From: Anisus vortex
Lineage: Eukaryota > Mollusca > Gastropoda > Planorbidae
NCBI GenBank assembly: GCA_949126835.1
Contig: OX421493.1
Location: forward strand, 59,815,898-59,879,897
DNA: 64,000 nucleotides
Reading direction: 5' to 3'
The translations under genes and the position numbers were made by a program. The notes below the pieces were generated by a model. That model had not been told where the DNA came from. It saw only the letters and a program-made list of their open reading frames with translations, and did no database searches. Positions 1 through 10,655 of this stretch are shown here, piece after piece. Every line of letters starts with the position of its first letter. The stretch's first letter is position 1.

Positions 1-129
1 ATTATCATCATCTTCTTTAAATACACATCCTAAGCCGACGTCTTTTATAGTGACACAAATAAACTGTTACGATGCGCGATAAGAAAAGATTACTTCGACA
101 TTGCAGAGCTAATTCCAGAAAATATGCTA

Positions 130-440
130 CTAGACCTATCAAATAGATCTTTCGAGGATACCTATCAATTAGACATATCAATTAGACCTATCAAAAAGAC
201 CTATCCATTAGATATATCAAAGAGACCTATCAATTAGACCAATCAATTAGACCTATCAAATAGACCTATCAATTAGATCTATCAATTAGACCTATCAATT
301 AGACCTATCAATTAGACCTATCAATTAAACCTATCAAAAAGACCTATGTAATAGACCTATCAAATAGATCTATCGATTAAAACTATCAAATAAGCCTATC
401 AATTAGACCTAGCAAATAGAACTATCAAATAGACCTACGT
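130..440. repeat. 14-bp minisatellite, AT-rich
   Basis: Imperfect tandem copies of a unit close to tagacctatcaatt. Variants with aaat, aaaa or gatct replace parts of the unit. No ORF or splice signal is associated with it. The first 120 bases of the window hold nothing I recognise. Confidence 0.85.
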
Positions 441-520
441 AAGATTCTATTAACACAACGAAGTGATAAAACGAAGAAAACAGAAAATGTAGACACCACC
501 CATGTTGTTAAAAGACCAGT

Positions 521-2665
521 AGTCCCTAGTCTGTAGCCCCTAGTCTGTAGTCCCTAGTCTGTAGTATGTAGTCTGTAGTCCCTAGTCTGTAGCCCCTAGT
601 CTGTAGCCAGTAGACTGTAGTCCCTAGTCTGTAGCCCCTAGTCTGTAGTCTGTAGTCTGTAGTCCCTAGTCTGTAGCCCCTAGTCTGTAGCCCCTAGTCT
701 GTAGTTCCTAGTCTGTAGTCCCTAGTCTGTAGTCCCTAGTCTGTAGTCCCTAGTCTGTAGTCCCTAGTCTGTAGTCCCTAGTCTGTAGTCAGTAGTCTGT
801 AGTCCCTAGTCTGTAGTCCCTAGTCTGTAGTCCCTAGTCTGTAGTCCCTAGTCTGTAGTCCCTAGTCTGTAGTCCCTGATCTGTAGTCTGTAGTCCCTAG
901 TCTGTGGTCCCTAGTCTGTTGTCCCTAGTCTGTAGTCCCTAGTATGTGGTCCCTAGTCTGTAGTCCATAGTCTGTAGTCAGAAGTCTGTAGTCTCTAGTC
1001 TGTAGTCCCTAGTCTGTAGTCCCTAGTATGTGGTCCCTAGTCTGTAGTCCCTAGTCTGTGGTCCCTAGTCTGTAGTCCCTAGTCTGTAGTCAGTAGTTTG
1101 TAGTCCCTAGTCTGTAGTCAGTAGTCTGTAGTACCTAGTCTGTAGTCCCTAGTCTGTAGTCAGTAGTCTGTAGTCCCTAGTCTGCGGTCCCTAGTCTTTA
1201 GTCCCTAGTCTGTAGTCAGTAGTCTGTAGTGCCTAGTCTGTAGTCCCTATTCTGTAGTCATTAGTCTGTAGTGCCTAGTCTGTAGTCCCTAGTCTGTTGT
1301 CCCTAGTCTGTAGTCCCTAGTCTGTAGTCCGTGGTCTGCAGTCTGTAGTCTGTAGTCCCTAGCCTGTGGTCCCTAGTCTGTAGTCCCTAGTCTGTAGTCA
1401 GTAGTCTGTAGTCCCTAGTCTGAAGTCCGTAGTCTGTAGTCCCTAGTCTGTGGTCCCTATTCTGTGGTCCCTAGTCTGTAGTCCCTAGTCTGTAGTCCCT
1501 AGTCTGTAGTCAGTAGTCTGTAGTCTCTAGTCTGTAGTCCCTAGTCTGTAGTCCCTAGTATGTTGTCCCTAGACTGTAGTCCCTAGTCTGTGGTCCCTAG
1601 TCTGTAGTCCCTAGTCTGTAGTCAGTAGTCTGTAGTCCCTAGTCTGTAGTCAGTAGTCTGTAGTACCTAGTCTGTAGTCCCTAGTCTGTAGTCAGTAGTC
1701 TGTAGTCCCTAGTCTGCGGTCCCCAGTCTGTAGTCCCTAGTCTGTAGTCAGTAGTCTGTAGTACCTAGTCTGTAGTCCCTAGTCTGTAGTCAGTAGTCTG
1801 TAGTGCCTAGTCTGTAGTCCCTAGTCTGTAGTCCCTAGTCTGTGGTCCCTAGTCTGTAGTCCCTAGTCTGTAGTCAGTAGTCTGTAGTGCCTAGTCTGTA
1901 GTCCCTAGTCTGTAGTCCCTAGTCTGTAGTCAGTAGTCTGTAGTCCCTAGTCTGTAGTCAGTAGTCTGTAGTTAGTAGTCTGTAGTGCCTAGTCTGTAGT
2001 CTCTAGTCTGTAGTCCCTAGTCTTTAGTCCCTAGTCTTTAGTCCCTAGTCTGTAGTCCTTAGTCTGTAGTCAGTAGTCTGTAGTGCCTAGTCTTTAGTCC
2101 CTAGTCTGTAGTCCCTAGTCTGTAGTCAGTAGTCTGTAGTGCCTAGTCTGTAGTCAGTAGTCTGTAGTCCCTAGTCTGTGGTCCCTAGCCTGTGGTCCCT
2201 AGTCTGTAGTCCCTAGTCTGTAGTCAGTAGTCTGTAGTCCCTAGTCTGTAGTCCCTAGTCTGTAGTCCCTAGTCTGTTGTCCCTAGTCTGCGGTCCCTAG
2301 TCTTTAGTCCCTAGTCTGTAGTCAGTAGTCTGTAGTGCCTAGTCTGTAGTCCCTAGTCTGTAGTCCCTAGTCTGTGGTCCCTAGTCTGTAGTCAGTAGTC
2401 TGTAGTCCCTAGTCTGTAGTCCCTAGTCTGTAGTCAGTCATCTGTAGTCAGTAGTCTGTGGCCCCTAGTCTGTAGTCCCTAGTCTGTAGTCATAGTTTGT
2501 AGTCAGTAGTCTGTGGTCTCTAGTCTGTAGTCCCTAGTCTGTAGTCCCTAGTCTGTAGTCAGTAGTCTGTAGTCAGTAGTCTGTGGTCCCTAGTCTGTAG
2601 TCCCTAGTCTGTAGTCAGTAGTCTGTAGTCCCTAGTCTGTAGTCCCTAGTCTGTATTCCGTAGTC
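521..2665. repeat. 14-bp minisatellite (ctagtctgtagtcc), about 2.1 kb
   Basis: More than 140 tandem copies of a 14-bp unit, mixed with shorter variants in which ccctag is replaced by cag or t. The result is runs of two unit types (long ccctagtctgtagt, short cagtagtctgtagt). It adjoins the other 14-bp array but the two unit sequences differ. The array ends near 2665, and 2666-2841 is plain AT-rich sequence up to element A. Confidence 0.95.
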
Positions 2666-2841
2666 TATAGTATGTCCATTTTCTACCAAAACCCTAATGA
2701 ATAATCTATCAATGTTTAACTAATTAAACAAAGATTGTTTTAGATGGACTTGTTAAGAGATTTTAAAGAAAAAATTAATGTTTGAAAAGTAAATAATATA
2801 AAATTAAAACAAATGAAATCACTAGTGCCAACTATCTATAC

Positions 2842-3516
2842 TGTCATGTATATTGTTTTTCCAAGAATTGGAACACGCAATGTTTATTCTCCTCTCTCTC
2901 TCTTTTCTTACTACACGCGATATTAGGACGTTTAGTAGGAAAACGAAAGGTTCTAGGTAATGCTGGAATTCTGTGTTGATCTCAAATTCTCAGAGTCTGG
3001 GAACGACTCATTATTTAATAGGGGAAGTTCATATCGTTTTGTTATGAGTTTTGTAATGTTACCATGATTTTCACCCCTACTGGTAGTGGGTCTGTCCCTT
3101 GCACCACTCGGATAGTATTTAATGATTTGTTTTGTCTGAAAGACAGAGAGTTTCAAAATATGTTCTTTTGAGAACGTTTGTGTTTGCACTATTTTATTCT
3201 AACTGTACATAATAGATATATTGTATATATTGAACATACCACCTGAAATAAACTATCAACAACAGTTACACTGAAGCTTCTTTGTCAAGTTACTATCCTA
3301 TTGTGTTGTATACATTACTATAAGATTTATCTACTACCATAATTTACAAGAAAGGAAATGTTGGAATACAAATACTGAATTTGTGCCCAGGACTATAAGA
3401 AGAGTTCGTGTAATACTGAAACATAAATACTAATAATTAAAGTCTCCCCTAGGACTAACGAGAATTATCATCAAGATCTACACAGCTCTGGCCACAAGGG
3501 GATTGTGGACGTAACA
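2842..3516 (+). repeat. Element A 5' LTR
   Basis: 675-bp direct repeat matching 9062-9734, with TG...CA ends. The 3' part differs from the other LTR at one base and by a 2-bp insertion near 3472-3480. A 78-codon reading frame on the opposite strand (2953-3189, repeated at 9173-9409) is simply LTR sequence and is not annotated. Confidence 0.93.
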
Positions 3517-3690
3517 AAATTTGGTGGTCTCGCCCGGTATATTTGAGTTCTACTTTTCCTGACCTAGGATTGACAAGATTTGGTAGTCTCGTTCGGTAGA
3601 TTTGAGTTCTACTTTTCTTGATCTAGGATTGGAAAAAATTTGTTGATCTCGTCTGGAAAATTTGAGTTATATTTTTTCCTGACCTATAAA
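3517..3690 (+). promoter_or_regulatory. Element A leader with triplicated primer-binding-site-like segment
   Basis: Directly after the 5' LTR is tttggtggtctcgcccgg, in the position of a tRNA primer-binding site. The surrounding segment of about 58 bp then recurs twice, starting near 3574 and 3633, with progressive divergence (tttggtagtctcgttcgg, tttgttgatctcgtctgg). The motif loosely resembles the complement of a tRNA-Pro 3' end, but I cannot assign the tRNA with confidence. Confidence 0.6.
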
Positions 3691-3935
3691 TATTTTGTGA
3701 CATTAGTAGTACTGAGAGCGGCATATTTGTGTTTCGTTTTCAGGACTGTGAAACTATTCTTTTTAAAAAGAGGAGAGAACTGGTTTGCGTTTTTATTCCT
3801 TGGGAAGTGTGAAGATTCCACGAAGTGTTTAATATTATATTGTGCAAATTTCTGGACAAATCGTAAGTTGGAACTTTATATTTTATTATACAATATATAC
3901 TACTCTACTATAACAAATATTTCGAACGCTATACT

Positions 3936-4889
3936 ATGGCTTCGAATATATCAAGTGAGGAACTTAATGCCATGTCATTTGCTGAACTAAAAGAATTAGC
4001 TGAGTCCTTTGGGATTGAGGCAGGACAGGCAAGACCTAATCGTAATCGTTTGACCAAAGAAATTATGACATGTTTGAACGGGCAGAATGCCATGAACACT
4101 GGTAGTGTAGTTGAAGTGGGACAGAACGATATCAATGAAGGTTATGTAGCTCCCAGTGGGGGCGAGGTAATTGCCCACGGAGACGAGGTAAGAAATATGT
4201 CATCTAGATCATCAAACAATGATGAAGATGAAGGGTTGAGTGAAAACCTAAAATTCCAATTAGCTATGAAGAGAATGGAATTGGAAAGAATTAGGATAGA
4301 AACTGAAAGGGAAAATGAAAGAATTAGGATAGAAACTGAAAGTGAAAATGAAAGAATTAGGATTGAAAGCAGAGAAAGGATAGAGATGGCACGCATGAAC
4401 AGACCTGACCATCGTAGGGACAGCAACGGTATGGATATTAGCGCAATGAAGCAACACTTGCCTATATTCAGAGAAGAAGATGTTCAAGATTTCTTTTTGC
4501 TTTTTGAGAGGATAGCTGTAGATTATCAGTTCCCTGATGATAAGATGGCTTTATTGTTAAGGTCAACTCTCAACAAAGGAAAAGCATTGGACGTAGTGTT
4601 GAGTTTAACACCCGAGGAAATAAATGACTATGAAGTGATCAAAGATAGGGTGCTGAAAAGTTATTCCCTGACACCAGAAAAATATAGAAAGCTATTTAGA
4701 GACAGAAAGAAGGCATATGATCAAACTCATGTAGACTTTTTGAGACAAAAGAAGAAAAGGTTAGAACAGTGGCTAAGGTCACAGAATGTAAGTGAGTTTG
4801 ATAAACTCAAGAACCTAATATTGTTTGAGGAATTCAATGATTGTATTCGAGTGGATATTAAAACCCACATCTCAGACCGAGGGGTTTAA
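3936..4889 (+). CDS. Element A gag, N-terminal part (SAP-like domain and coiled coil)
   Basis: A 317-codon frame that opens shortly after the leader. Residues about 10-50 look like a SAP-type helix-extended-helix domain (FAELKELAESFGIEAG), which is unusual at the head of a gag. Residues about 105-150 are a charged coiled coil built from 14-residue repeats (ERIRIETE type). Residues about 165-310 are the capsid-like region typical of retrotransposon gag proteins (FRDRKKAYDQTHVDFLRQ area). The frame stops at TAA 4887-4889, in the middle of the gag region as judged by comparison with element B. The next frame continues in phase without a gap, so this is best read as the first half of one broken polyprotein. 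Function is inferred: a virus-like particle shell protein. Confidence 0.85.
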   Translation: MASNISSEELNAMSFAELKELAESFGIEAGQARPNRNRLTKEIMTCLNGQNAMNTGSVVEVGQNDINEGYVAPSGGEVIAHGDEVRNMSSRSSNNDEDEGLSENLKFQLAMKRMELERIRIETERENERIRIETESENERIRIESRERIEMARMNRPDHRRDSNGMDISAMKQHLPIFREEDVQDFFLLFERIAVDYQFPDDKMALLLRSTLNKGKALDVVLSLTPEEINDYEVIKDRVLKSYSLTPEKYRKLFRDRKKAYDQTHVDFLRQKKKRLEQWLRSQNVSEFDKLKNLILFEEFNDCIRVDIKTHISDRGV

Positions 4890-7787
4890 GATGTGCATGA
4901 AGCTGCTAGATTGGCAGATAACTATGCCATAATTCACGCCAGCATAAAGCCATATTATGCTGACAAACCCAAAGTGCACAAACCAGAGCCCAAGGAGGCT
5001 AGTAAACCAAAAGAGACAAGTGAAAACAATAATAAGAACAGTGGTGTAAATAATAATAGTAACTTGGTTCATTTCAGGAAGCAGACAGATGTAAATAAAG
5101 CAAAGGTGGTATGTTTCAATTGCAAGAAAGAGGGTCACATGAAGAAAGATTGTTGGATCCTTACCAAGAAGCAAGGTGCTATTCTACACTGTGCCAGAGT
5201 GCAGAAAGATAGCAAGCAGACAGAAGAAGTGTGCAACACAGGGTCAAGAAACTCAAAAGAAATGCGGCCGGCATCGCCCATAGTTGTGGAGTCGATGGTT
5301 TTTGAGAACAGTCTATCTAAGGTAAAAGAGAATAGCTGTACTCAATCTATTATGCTTTCAGAAGGCCGTGAGGAACAGATGGTTCCTGAAGTCCCGGAAG
5401 AGGACGACCTATCCGATTTTCGACCCTTTGTCTACGAGGGGACAGTGTCGACAGAAGTCGATGTACTCAGCAAGAAGAAAATACAGATATTACGTGACAC
5501 GGGTTCTGCTGTCAGCGTGATCCTAGAGGGCAGTGTGCCGTTAACAGATGCCACCAGTACCGGTGAGTCTGTTGTGCTGAGAGGTGCTAGTATGGAGGCT
5601 GTGGAAGCTCCACTGCACAGAATAAAACTCGAGTCGGATATTTTTACAGGTAACATCGTAGTGGGAGTGTGGCGCGCACTACCCGTCAAAGGCGTTTCCA
5701 TGATATTAGGAAATGACATTATGGGCGGCAGAGTCACTGTCGAGCCCATGGTTAAAGTGTTGGAGACAAAGATGGCGGAGGACAAAAACCTACGTCCTGC
5801 CAATGAACGCCCAACATGTGCACTGACAAGAGCAATGCAGAAAAAGAAGTCGGTAAAGACTCCTGCTACGCCGTGTAGTGCAACGAAAGATGTGTTTGTC
5901 TGTTCTGAAGACACACATGCGAATGAAACAGTGATAACAGAAACACCTGACATCGATTTAAGTGCTACGTTCTTTGCTGAACTAACAACTGGTGATGCAA
6001 CAGAGAACGATAACATTTTGTCACCAAAGCAGAAATTGGTGAAAGAACAATTGAATGACGAAGTAATAATGCAACTCAGAATGAAAGCTGTTGATGAAAA
6101 GACTGCAGATGCAATGGCGGAATGTTTCTACATGAAAGATGAAGTGTTGATGAGAAAGTCGAAACCGCTCAACTCAGGTACAAACGAGTGGGACAGTATT
6201 CACCAGATTGTAATACCTAAGTGCTATCGTCAAGATATACTGCGTATGGCGCATGATCTTCCTTTCGCTGGTCACATGGGAGTCCGAAAAACGCACCACC
6301 GTATCCTCCCTTACTTCTACTGGCCAGGACTGAGAAGAGATGTCGAACAATACTGCAAGACTTGCCACGTATGCCAAATGGTAGGACGTCCTAACCAACG
6401 AATTCCTGTCGCTCCACTCCAGCCGGTACCAGCGTTCGACGAACCATTCAGTCATATACTCATTGATTGCGTGGGCCCGTTGCCGAAAACAAAAGCCGGT
6501 TTTCAATACCTGCTCACAGTCATGTGTTCATCCACTCGCTTCCCGGAAGCCATTCCGTTGCGGAACATAACAACAGTGAAGGTGGTAGACGCCCTGACAA
6601 ATTTCTTCACACGTTATGGCCTACCGAAGACAGTACAGTCCGACCAGGGGACTAACTTTACTTCGAACATTTTCAAACAAGTCGTGGAACAATTAGGGAT
6701 AAGCCATAGGCTATCAAGTGCCTATCATCCTGAGAGCCAGGGAGCTCTGGAAAGGTTTCATCAGACATTAAAATCGATGCTTAAAAAGTACTGTTATGAA
6801 AACGAGAAAGACTGGGATAAGGGTGTGCCTTATGTACTGTTCGCTGCAAGGGAGGCCACTCAGGAATCCCTGGGGTTTAGCCCATTCGAACTTGTGTATG
6901 GACACTCAGTCAGAGGTCCGTTGAAACTTCTACATGAAACTTGGCTAACGGACAGTGAACCGATTGGACTTTTGTCATATGTAGATAAATTTAAAAATAG
7001 GCTTTATCATGCTTTTAACCATGTGAAGATTCATTTTCCACAGATGCAGGAGCGTATGAGACAGAACTATGACCGTAAAGCTACAGCTAGAACTTTTGCA
7101 CCAGGTGACAAAGTTCTTGTGTTTCTACCTTTGCAAAATCAGCCTTTAAGTGCAAAGTTTAGTGGACCCTATGAGATAGAGTCAAAGCTTGGCGAGGTCA
7201 ATTATTTGATAAAGACTCCTGACCGGAGACAAAAACAGAGGGTATGCCATATTAATTTACTTAAGCCCTATGTTTCCAGGGAAAAGAGTAAACCACGGGA
7301 GGTCCCCATGATTTCGTTAGCTAGAGTCCCGACGGATTTATCTAGGATAGAATATAAGTTTGCAGAAAGTAAACTTAATAATACAGATGCCCTTAAGAGT
7401 TTAGATACAAGGCTAGAACATCCTCCGGTAGAAGATAAGGAGAAGATTATTGAGCTGGTGCATGAAAATAAGTCAATGTTTACAAATGTTCCCAGTAGGA
7501 CACATGTCATAGAGCACGATGTAGTGTTAACCGATAGTGCCAGGTCTATTAAACAGCATCCATTTGACCCCATCAGACCTGAGCATATTAAATTAGATGT
7601 AAAGTATATGTTAGAAAATGACATAGGAGGAAAATGTGATAGCAAATGGTCTACACCCTGTGTGATGGTACCAAAAGCCGACCACACACTGCAGTTTTAT
7701 AGAGACTTTGGGAAATTAAGTAATTTGACAAAGACCGACTGGTATCCCATTCCCCGTATCATCGACAAGATAGAGACAAGGTCATAG
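4890..7787 (+). CDS. Element A gag C-terminus, protease, integrase, truncated RT
   Basis: In phase with the preceding gag frame. In order it holds a CCHC zinc knuckle (CX2CX4HX4C, about residues 74-87), an aspartic protease with the LRDTGS motif (about residue 200), an HHCC integrase zinc domain (about residues 450-500), and an integrase core with D...D-35-E spacing: SDQGT for the second Asp and ALERF for the Glu. A C-terminal integrase region with VLVFLP and NLLKPY motifs follows. After the integrase comes the first part of a reverse transcriptase (MLEND..., KWSTPCVMVPKAD, DWYPIPRI), which ends abruptly at the stop. RT after integrase is the reverse of the usual Gypsy order. The catalytic YXDD block of the RT is absent, so the copy cannot encode its own polymerase. 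Confidence 0.88.
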   Translation, partial: DVHEAARLADNYAIIHASIKPYYADKPKVHKPEPKEASKPKETSENNNKNSGVNNNSNLVHFRKQTDVNKAKVVCFNCKKEGHMKKDCWILTKKQGAILHCARVQKDSKQTEEVCNTGSRNSKEMRPASPIVVESMVFENSLSKVKENSCTQSIMLSEGREEQMVPEVPEEDDLSDFRPFVYEGTVSTEVDVLSKKKIQILRDTGSAVSVILEGSVPLTDATSTGESVVLRGASMEAVEAPLHRIKLESDIFTGNIVVGVWRALPVKGVSMILGNDIMGGRVTVEPMVKVLETKMAEDKNLRPANERPTCALTRAMQKKKSVKTPATPCSATKDVFVCSEDTHANETVITETPDIDLSATFFAELTTGDATENDNILSPKQKLVKEQLNDEVIMQLRMKAVDEKTADAMAECFYMKDEVLMRKSKPLNSGTNEWDSIHQIVIPKCYRQDILRMAHDLPFAGHMGVRKTHHRILPYFYWPGLRRDVEQYCKTCHVCQMVGRPNQRIPVAPLQPVPAFDEPFSHILIDCVGPLPKTKAGFQYLLTVMCSSTRFPEAIPLRNITTVKVVDALTNFFTRYGLPKTVQSDQGTNFTSNIFKQVVEQLGISHRLSSAYHPESQGALERFHQTLKSMLKKYCYENEKDWDKGVPYVLFAAREATQESLGFSPFELVYGHSVRGPLKLLHETWLTDSEPIGLLSYVDKFKNRLYHAFNHVKIHFPQMQERMRQNYDRKATARTFAPGDKVLVFLPLQNQPLSAKFSGPYEIESKLGEVNYLIKTPDRRQKQRVCHINLLKPYVSREKSKPREVPMISLARVPTDLSRIEYKFAESKLNNTDALKSLDTRLEHPPVEDKEKIIELVHENKSMFTNVPSRTHVIEHDVVLTDSARSIKQHPFDPIRPEHIKLDVKYMLENDIGGKCDSKWSTPCVMVPKADHTLQFYRDFGKLSNLTKTDWYPIPRIIDKIETRS

Positions 7788-7819
7788 CTGATACTCTATC
7801 TCGGGTGCTACATGATTGA
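7778..7819 (+). pseudogene. Remnant of RNase H C-terminus, element A
   Basis: In another frame overlapping the end of the pol ORF, KVIADTLSRVLHD then a stop can be read. VIADTLSRV is a common signature of the C-terminal end of Gypsy-type RNase H. Its position directly after the truncated RT shows that one internal deletion removed the rest of RT and almost all RNase H. The junction lies near 7770-7780. From 7820 to 9061 only AT-rich non-coding 3' sequence is visible, ending in a G-rich tract before the 3' LTR. Confidence 0.75.
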
Positions 7820-9061
7820 CTGAATAACCCCATACTTCTTTTTCAGATCATCTCATTTATTCATTAAGAATGTGTCATGATAACCTATCATTCGTTTGAA
7901 TTTTGATTATGGAATACCTATAGAATACTTGTATCATACAGAAGTCAAGTCTTTTGAAAGTATTAAGAATTCTTATAATCATGTATAATATTGATGTTCT
8001 GATATATTTTAAATTCATTTGATTATGGAAAAGAAATTCCATTTAAATGTTGATGCATGAGGCAATAAATATATAATATGCACGTATTTACTTGATATGG
8101 ATGGATAAAAGTAATTGTCATCACATGCAATTAAGTGGGAAAACTTTGAGATAGTTGATTTATTATCTTGTTTTATTTTAGTTAATGAATGGAACTAAAT
8201 AATAATATGTACAATTTTTATCTTAGAAAGAGATGTAATCTTAATTGGTATAAATTAATAGATAATATTGGAAATCTATTGCTAAATTGTTATATCATGG
8301 TAATAGAATGGGAAAAACTAGTGGATATTCACTATGTTGTATAGGTTGTTATATATTCCATATATCCGGGAATGGAGGGAAACAAAGGTACCTAAAGGTG
8401 TGCACTCATTCAACCCTGAACAATCTTTTATATGAAACTTTTAAATTTGCCAAAAACGCATAATAGTGGATTACATTTTAATATTTAGATTACTGTAGTA
8501 ATCGTAACTAGAGTGTATTTTCTCCTCGTATTTGAGAAAAGGGGAAGTATCATCATCTTAGGTATGAACCCTGTTAATGTCAAGTTGACACTGTAATTTA
8601 AAGGGGAAGTAACCTATAGTTTGATTCGAGTTATGTATTACTTATCTTTTGGTTTGTATATTAGAAGTAAACTGTTGGAAATTGACAAGAGTTTGAGCAA
8701 TGTTATATTTGTTTAATAGATTAAAACTTTTTGCAAATTTTTGGTGGAAATCCACACAACTGTACATAGTTAAAATAAGAATGACTAGAATATTTTTGAA
8801 TTATTTGTACTTGTTGAGACATTAGTTAATATTAATACTAACGGTGAAATATTTGTCCATCACGTTATAATCACAATTACCATTGGGTAGTGACACTTTT
8901 TATAATTTAGTTGTGCCAGTGAGCCATGTTTGCTTAAATTGTCTAATAATCTTCCATTGATTGTTGGTTATTAAAACGATAGTGTTAAGTACGAAAAATG
9001 TACCATGTTGAGTATTACTTGGGTAATTATGGTACATTATTTCTTTCATTGGGTGGGGGCG

Positions 9062-9734
9062 TGTCATGTATATTGTTTTTCCAAGAATTGGAACACGCAA
9101 TGTTTATTCTCCTCTCTCTCTCTTTTCTTACTACACGCGATATTAGGACGTTTAGTAGGAAAACGAAAGGTTCTAGGTAATGCTGGAATTCTGTGTTGAT
9201 CTCAAATTCTCAGAGTCTGGGAACGACTCATTATTTAATAGGGGAAGTTCATATCGTTTTGTTATGAGTTTTGTAATGTTACCATGATTTTCACCCCTAC
9301 TGGTAGTGGGTCTGTCCCTTGCACCACTCGGATAGTATTTAATGATTTGTTTTGTCTGAAAGACAGAGAGTTTCAAAATATGTTCTTTTGAGAACGTTTG
9401 TGTTTGCACTATTTTATTCTAACTGTACATAATAGATATATTGTATATATTGAACATACCACCTGAAATAAACTATCAACAACAGTTACACTGAAGCTTC
9501 TTTGTCAAGTTACTATCCTATTGTGTTGTATACATTACTATAAGATTTATCTACTACCATAATTTACAAGAAAGGAAATGTTGGAATACAAATACTGAAT
9601 TTGTGCCCAGGACTATAAGAAGAGTTCGTGTAATACTGAAACATAAATACTAATAATTAAAGTCTCCCCTAGGACTAACGAGAATTATCAGCAAGATACA
9701 CAGCTCTGGCCACAAGGGGATTGTGGACGTAACA
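9062..9734 (+). repeat. Element A 3' LTR
   Basis: 673-bp copy of 2842-3516, preceded by the purine-rich stretch gggtgggggcg in the place of a polypurine tract, and followed by the target duplication ATAC. Confidence 0.93.
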
Positions 9735-9820
<86 letters not shown>

Positions 9821-9823
9821 CTA

Positions 9824-9871
<48 letters not shown>
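9735..9871. repeat. (AT)n / (CT)n microsatellite
   Basis: Long AT dinucleotide run interrupted by a ctctctct block, directly at the 3' flank of element A. The flanking atac is also the target duplication. Confidence 0.95.
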
Positions 9872-9874
<3 letters not shown>

Positions 9875-9987
9875 ATCATGTCTGTGTCCCCTCGGATCCC
9901 CATTGGTCAATTTGTGTCACTGACCTATTTAGGCCTATTTAGGCCTAGGCCTGTATACTGTCTAATAATTTTTCACATCAGACATGT

Positions 9988-10053
9988 GTCTTCGCTAGCT
10001 CAGTGTTTAACGTAGCTGACTCCTATGCGGGCGGCCGGGGTTCGATTCTCCAG
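9988..10053 (+). other. tRNA-like sequence (pseudo-tRNA or SINE head)
   Basis: It has an A-box-like gctagctcagtg near 9993 and a B-box-like ggggttcgattc at 10037-10048, spaced as in a tRNA and followed by a run of seven or more T like a Pol III terminator. The acceptor stem does not pair convincingly, so a functional tRNA is unlikely. A tRNA pseudogene or the head of a SINE is more plausible. Confidence 0.4.
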
Positions 10054-10464
10054 TTTTTTTTCTACAATTATTTTTTCAAACTTCTAAAAACAAAAGACAT
10101 TGTAAATCTAATCTACGGGCATTTTAGATTTTTCTTGAATAAAAATACTTGCCTAATTTGTTTACCCGATTACAGTATTTTTTTAAAATTACTTTCCTAA
10201 AAGTATTCAGTAAATAAATAATAATTTAAATATTAGATTTATAGCTTTCTTTTAATTTTAGTTTATAAAAATTGTATCTGCACTTTATACAGTCCTGTTT
10301 TCGTTTCACCCGGGAAATGCCGGGCAATGTAGCTTGTATCATATAACGTTAGTCCATAGTAAGAACTATAACAAGAATAATGGTAATTATAGTTTCTTAC
10401 ATTTTGACTAAAAAAATGTCTTCCAATTTAAAATAAAAAGAAAAGTCCTGAAAAAAAAGATTAT

Positions 10465-10655
10465 TCCTACACTACTTATGCTCTATTTACACTGGTATTA
10501 GCCCTAGATTTGTCCTACACTACTTATGCTCTATTTACACTGGTATTAGCCCTAGATTGGTCCTACACTACTTATGCTCTATTTACACTGGTATTAGCCC
10601 TAGATTGGTCCTACACTACTTATGCTCTATTTACACTGGTATTAGCCCTAGATTG
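10465..10655. repeat. 48-bp tandem repeat, four copies
   Basis: Copies start at 10465, 10513, 10561 and 10609, nearly identical (tcctacactacttatgctct...). The flanking stretches 10056-10464 and 10660-11337 are AT-rich and I see nothing else in them. Confidence 0.93.

Larger units (their letters stand above)
2842..9734 (+). mobile_element. Element A: gmr1-like LTR retrotransposon, RT/RNase H deleted
   Basis: The element is 6893 bp, with direct LTRs of 675 and 673 bp beginning TGTCATG and ending GTAACA. A 4-bp target duplication ATAC lies at 2838-2841 and 9735-9738. The internal region holds gag, a CCHC knuckle, an aspartic protease, an integrase, and then the start of a reverse transcriptase. 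This order is that of Ty1/Copia, while the protein sequences look like Ty3/Gypsy; the combination is known for gmr1-type elements. Most of RT and RNase H is missing and gag has an in-frame stop, so this copy is not autonomous. The LTRs differ by about one substitution and one 2-bp indel, so the insertion is recent. It lies upstream of the first gene 1 exon in the window and may be intronic. Confidence 0.9.

Noticed and set aside
500..2670. CRISPR-like regular repeats at the left end
   Set aside because: Units of 14 bp without spacers in a eukaryotic context; ordinary minisatellite.
4142..7687. Several minus-strand frames within element A (4142-4426, 5432-6016, 6174-6506, 7268-7687)
   Set aside because: Shadows of the gag and pol frames on the other strand.
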